Below are positions 7,621 through 11,393 of a DNA stretch of 11,393 bases, piece by piece. Numbering within the stretch: the first letter of the stretch is position 1; each line of letters opens with the position of its first letter. The notes below the pieces were generated by a model, which searched no databases, was not told the origin of the DNA, and saw nothing but the letters and a program-made list of their open reading frames with translations. The position numbers were made by a program, and so were the translations under genes. The stretch comes from an uncultured Eubacteriales bacterium (GTDB lineage: Bacteria > Bacillota > Clostridia > Lachnospirales > CAG-274): contig CABVAP010000070.1 of the NCBI GenBank assembly GCA_902496345.1, forward strand, positions 1-11,393, given 5' to 3'.

Positions 7621-8505
7621 ATGAAATTTAGAGGTCACGAAACATTTTTCATCCGTAAAGGGTGGCTATATAAAGGAATGAGTAATATTGTACGAGAGCC
7701 GGGTGTGTTTCAAGGCGTAGCAGGAAATCCAATGGATGTTCTTGGTATCGGTGCTAATATGGTTAAGGCTCTCCGATATTGGCTTACTACTACACAGCTG
7801 ACATCAGAGCCTAAAGTTGGTAAGAAAAATCAGACTCTCACTGAACTTGGTAAAATTATTTTTGAGAACGATGCTTATATGGAAGAAATTGGTTCAATAT
7901 GGCTTGTTCACTATATGTTAGCTTTGAATATAGATGGTGCTACTTCTTGGTACATTTTCTTTAATGAGTTTAATAAAACTGAGTTTACTGTTGAAGACTT
8001 TCATAGTGCTCTAGTTAAGTATGTTCGTATGCAGGAAGATGCCTCGGTTCCCTCTGATAGAGCAATCGAAGATGATTTCACTTGCCTTATGAACACATAT
8101 GTACCTAGAGCTAGACTTAATCCTGCAAAGGTACATCCCGAAAGCAATATAGATTGTCCACTTGGTGAATTAGGTCTTGTTGATGTAATTGACAAGCGAA
8201 ATGGTGTATATAAAAAATCGGTACCAAAACTTGATATGATTCCTAAGTTAATATTATTGTCAGCAATAATTAATAGTGCTAACGGAGAAAAGGAAATACG
8301 CATCTTATCATTGCAAAATGACAAATTTCAAATTGGGAAAATATTTAATTTGGATTCCGTTACATTGATTAACGCTCTTTATAGTCTTGAAACAACAGGA
8401 TTGATAAAAGTAATTCGTACTGCTGGTCTGGATATTATCCGCATTGAAACAGATATGAGTTTCTTAGATTGTGTAAGAGCATACTACGATGAATTAAATC
8501 AATAA
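7621..8505 (+). CDS. DUF4007 family protein, predicted defence-system subunit
   Basis: 294 residues, the usual size for the family. The start motif MKFRGHETF and the block G-x-G-x-N-M-V-K-A-L-R-Y-W-L near residues 42-55 are typical of DUF4007 proteins, which are commonly found with PAPS-reductase-like genes in phosphorothioation- and BREX-like loci. The last 60 residues (around ILSLQNDKFQIGKIF and LINALYSLETTGLIKVIRT) read like a winged helix, so DNA binding or adaptor function is plausible; no catalytic motif is visible. The ATG at 7621 is preferred because it gives the family's normal N-terminus and has AAGG at 7608-7611, 9 bases upstream. A TTG at 7612, overlapping the previous stop (TTGA) and adding three residues, is a real alternative with AGGA upstream. 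Only 5 bases separate it from the sulfur-enzyme gene, so the two are probably translationally coupled. The biochemical role is unknown. Confidence 0.85.
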   Translation: MKFRGHETFFIRKGWLYKGMSNIVREPGVFQGVAGNPMDVLGIGANMVKALRYWLTTTQLTSEPKVGKKNQTLTELGKIIFENDAYMEEIGSIWLVHYMLALNIDGATSWYIFFNEFNKTEFTVEDFHSALVKYVRMQEDASVPSDRAIEDDFTCLMNTYVPRARLNPAKVHPESNIDCPLGELGLVDVIDKRNGVYKKSVPKLDMIPKLILLSAIINSANGEKEIRILSLQNDKFQIGKIFNLDSVTLINALYSLETTGLIKVIRTAGLDIIRIETDMSFLDCVRAYYDELNQ

Positions 8506-8527
8506 ACCTAGTTAGGAGGGTTCATTT

Positions 8528-11393
8528 ATGTTGAATGAACTTATAGAATTATCAAGCGGATTTCAATCGTCCGTGAATATATCTTACGATTTGAAGAATG
8601 ATGAGAAGATTAAGAGCTTTATTCCTACAACATCATCTCTCGAATTGATTTCAAATATACTTATGAGTGTTCGTCCCGAGTCAACACAGCGTGCAAAAAT
8701 TCTTACGGGTGCGTACGGACGAGGAAAGTCGCATATTATCCTTGTGGCACTGTCTATGCTTTATAGAGGTGGAAAAAAGGAGATTTTTAAAAACCTCTTG
8801 AATAGAATGAAAGCTTATGATGAGGATTTATATAAAATTGCAAATAATTATCTTCAGAGCAAAACAAAACTTCTTCCTGTCATCATTGGTGGAAGTGGTT
8901 CAAGTCTTACACAGGTTTTTATGAACGCTTTACAGCAGGCTTTAAGCAGTAATAATTTAGAAGATATTATGCCAGATACTCATTTTCAGGCTGCTGAAAA
9001 CACAATTTTAAAATGGAAGGAAATTTATCCTGATACATATAAAACTTTTACTAAAAAAATTTCATCAAAAATTGATGTTTTTTTGAAGGATTTGAGGGAA
9101 CATAGTGCTAAAGCTTATCGTGAATTTATATCTGTATATCCCGATTTAACCGCTGGCAGCACTTTCAATCCATTTGTTGGATTTGATGTTGTTGAAATAT
9201 ATGAGCAGGTAAGTATTGCACTTAAAGATAAAGGCTTCGAAGGTTTGTTTGTTGTATATGATGAATTCGGAAAATACCTTGAAAGCAGTATATCCACAGC
9301 CACCGAAAGCGATACAAAGCTGTTGCAGGATTTTGCCGAAAAGTGTAATCGCTCTGGCAAACATCAAATGCACATAATGCTCATCTGCCATAAGGATATA
9401 TCAAATTATATTGATATGAACTTACCACAGGATAAGGTTGACGGCTGGAGAGGTATCTCTGGACGTTTTGAGCATATCAATCTTCACAATAATTACAGCC
9501 AGATGTATGAAATTATCTCTGTTGTTATCGAGAAGAATTCTGACTTATGGGACGAATTCTGTGCTCGCCATAATGAAACATTTGATAATCTTGGGAAAAG
9601 ATACTCGGATAACAAGCTGATTAGTGCTGATAAAGATATAGCTAAGAACACTATTATATCTTGTTATCCTTTGCACCCGTCAACAACATACATTTTGCCG
9701 AGATTATCAGAAAAAGTGGCACAAAATGAGCGTACATTATTTACATTTTTATCTGCAAATCACAAAAACACTCTCGTTGAATTTGTTGAAAAATGTAATG
9801 CGGATTTTGCACTTGTAACTCCTGATTATCTCTACGATTATTTTGAAGCTCAGTTTCGCAAGGAACTTAATTCTACAGAGATATATAAGATATATCAGCT
9901 CGCCTCGAATGTACTAAAAAAAGTAAAAAGAGGCTCGTTGCAATCTAAAATTATAAAAACTATTGCACTTATTTATATAATAGAGCAGTTTGAAAAACTT
10001 CCACCTACTGTTGACAACATCGTGGATATTTTTATTGATATGGTTGACGACCCCAAAATGATAACGGAAGCTCTTACCGATTTAGTTGATAATGCTTGTA
10101 TTATCTATTTGAAGCGTAGCAATAATTACCTTAAATTAAAAGAGTCAAGTGGTGTTGATGTCAAGGAACAAATAAAAAATCGCATTGAAAAGCTCCATCT
10201 TACAACAACTACAAGAGAAATTTTGAATAAGTTGGCTCTTGACAGCTATTTATATCCTGTTAAGTACAATGATGAACACTGTATTACTCGATATTTTGAG
10301 TTTAAATTTGTGGATTGCAATGAAGTCAGGAATACAGATTACAAAGCAACCGACCAAGACGCAAACGGAATTGTTCAAGCTTTGTTTTTTGAAACACCGA
10401 TTGAACATACTGAATTTGATGTTAATTGTCTTAAAAGTACAAATGAGCGTATTGTAACAATAGTTCCGAAGAATTTTATAGATATAACATCTTTTGCATA
10501 CGAATATGAGGCTGTTAGACAGTTAAAAGGGGAGAGTTCCGAGGATGAGCTTTTATCTGATGAATATGATGTTTATCTTGAAGATTTAGATATTATCGTG
10601 CACAACTTTATAAACAGCTTTACTCATCCTGAACTTAATGAAGTTGACTATTACCATATGGGCAATAAGAAAAAGCTGTATCGTAAAGCACAGTTATCTG
10701 CCTTGCTGTCCGGAATATGCGAACAGACATATCCGCATACACCTATTATTAACAATGAATCCATCAATAAAAACATACTCCCAACCGTTGCCGTAAATAG
10801 TAGAACAAAGCTTACGACAGCTTTGTTAGAAAGTGAAACGGTAGAGGAAAACCTTGGATTAACTGGTACAGGACAAGATGTTTCTATTATGCGAAGCACT
10901 TTGATACAGACAGGAATTTTAACAGAGAAAAACGGCGTATATTCTCTTAATTTAGCTCCGAACAATGCTGAAATCAGGAATGTACTGGATATCATTATGG
11001 CATTTTTTCGCCAGACATCTATAAAGGGAGAAACATCATTTGGCGAGCTGTATCATAGGCTAATTTCGCCTGAATGTGGTATTGGTTTGAAGCGTGGCGT
11101 TATTCCAATTTATATCGCAGTTGTATTGAGTGTAGTAAAAAAAGATATTGTTATTCGTTACAAAGATAAAGAAGTCAAAATTAACTCTGACCTTCTTAAC
11201 AGCATAAACGAAAAATCTGCTGAATATTCAGCCGTAATGGAAGATTGGGATGAGGATAAAAGCATTTATTTACAGAGCCTTGAAACAACATTTTCTGAAT
11301 TCATAGTTGAACGTGAAAAAAGCTATAATAGCTTTACTTATATTGCATACGCGATGAATCGTTGGTTGAATAGTTTTCTGCAAACTGGACACA
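8528..11393 (+). CDS. Large BrxC/PglY-like P-loop ATPase (3' end beyond window)
   Basis: An open frame of 955 complete codons that reaches the window end without a stop. The ATG has an excellent ribosome binding site, AGGAGGG at 8514-8520, 7 bases upstream, and lies 22 bases after DUF4007 in the same operon. Walker A is G61-A-Y-G-R-G-K67-S68, followed by H; Walker B is the strand LFVVY then D245-E246. A segment near 853-865 (GIGLKRGVIPIYI), followed by an IRYKDKEVKI strand, resembles a conserved C-terminal block of the large ATPases of BREX (BrxC/PglY), DUF499-like and related systems. These proteins usually exceed 1100 residues, so some 150-300 residues are probably missing here. It is cytoplasmic with no membrane segment. 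Its likely role is the ATP-driven core that binds DNA or assembles with the modification enzyme. The P-loop ATPase call is firm; assignment to BrxC rather than a sister family is inferred from context and general resemblance. Confidence 0.75.
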   Translation, partial: MLNELIELSSGFQSSVNISYDLKNDEKIKSFIPTTSSLELISNILMSVRPESTQRAKILTGAYGRGKSHIILVALSMLYRGGKKEIFKNLLNRMKAYDEDLYKIANNYLQSKTKLLPVIIGGSGSSLTQVFMNALQQALSSNNLEDIMPDTHFQAAENTILKWKEIYPDTYKTFTKKISSKIDVFLKDLREHSAKAYREFISVYPDLTAGSTFNPFVGFDVVEIYEQVSIALKDKGFEGLFVVYDEFGKYLESSISTATESDTKLLQDFAEKCNRSGKHQMHIMLICHKDISNYIDMNLPQDKVDGWRGISGRFEHINLHNNYSQMYEIISVVIEKNSDLWDEFCARHNETFDNLGKRYSDNKLISADKDIAKNTIISCYPLHPSTTYILPRLSEKVAQNERTLFTFLSANHKNTLVEFVEKCNADFALVTPDYLYDYFEAQFRKELNSTEIYKIYQLASNVLKKVKRGSLQSKIIKTIALIYIIEQFEKLPPTVDNIVDIFIDMVDDPKMITEALTDLVDNACIIYLKRSNNYLKLKESSGVDVKEQIKNRIEKLHLTTTTREILNKLALDSYLYPVKYNDEHCITRYFEFKFVDCNEVRNTDYKATDQDANGIVQALFFETPIEHTEFDVNCLKSTNERIVTIVPKNFIDITSFAYEYEAVRQLKGESSEDELLSDEYDVYLEDLDIIVHNFINSFTHPELNEVDYYHMGNKKKLYRKAQLSALLSGICEQTYPHTPIINNESINKNILPTVAVNSRTKLTTALLESETVEENLGLTGTGQDVSIMRSTLIQTGILTEKNGVYSLNLAPNNAEIRNVLDIIMAFFRQTSIKGETSFGELYHRLISPECGIGLKRGVIPIYIAVVLSVVKKDIVIRYKDKEVKINSDLLNSINEKSAEYSAVMEDWDEDKSIYLQSLETTFSEFIVEREKSYNSFTYIAYAMNRWLNSFLQTGH

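Noticed and set aside
9438..9620. Short + strand frames at 9438-9620 and 10239-10457
   Set aside because: They are alternate-phase frames inside the open frame of the large ATPase, without their own start signals.
10651..10995. 114-residue reverse-strand frame
   Set aside because: It lies wholly inside the large ATPase gene, whose frame continues intact through this region with conserved features on both sides.

Overview
The window looks like an accessory (defence-type) region of a low-GC Firmicute, most likely a gut-type Clostridia/Lachnospiraceae relative. This rests on the very AT-rich intergenic DNA, AGA-rich codon use, strong GGAGG-type ribosome binding sites, TTG and GTG starts, and TGn-extended -10 promoters. 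The taxon is an inference; no marker gene is present.

Layout, all genes on the + strand: (1) bases 1-269 hold the Rho-independent terminator of an upstream gene, then an AT-rich leader with two overlapping promoter candidates. (2) Bases 270-4886 encode a 1538-residue protein with an N-terminal PD-(D/E)xK nuclease-like domain, a central STAND-type P-loop ATPase and a C-terminal region of about 900 residues that looks helical. This is the plan of Avs-type phage sensors. (3) Bases 4887-5893 contain no convincing gene. They hold a broken short frame, several hairpins (including a perfect 33-base palindrome directly beside a second long hairpin), a 12-base palindrome and a good promoter at 5711-5739. 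(4) Bases 5894-11393 form a tight operon: a PAPS-reductase-like sulfur enzyme with two N-terminal zinc ribbons and a C-terminal double 4Fe-4S ferredoxin domain, a DUF4007 protein, and a very large BrxC/PglY-like ATPase that runs off the window end.

How the genes may work together: the three-gene operon resembles the start of a BREX-like or phosphorothioation-like DNA-modification/defence system in which a PAPS-reductase-fold enzyme takes the place of a methyltransferase (as in BREX type 4, or in archaeal modules that combine Dnd and BREX-like genes). The sulfur enzyme would activate a substrate with ATP and transfer sulfur or electrons, DUF4007 would be an adaptor or DNA-binding subunit, and the ATPase would drive the complex. 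The STAND nuclease would be a separate abortive-infection layer with its own promoter. The rest of the operon (PglZ, helicase, BrxL, DndD/E or cysteine desulfurase homologues) would lie beyond base 11393, so the exact system type cannot be decided here.
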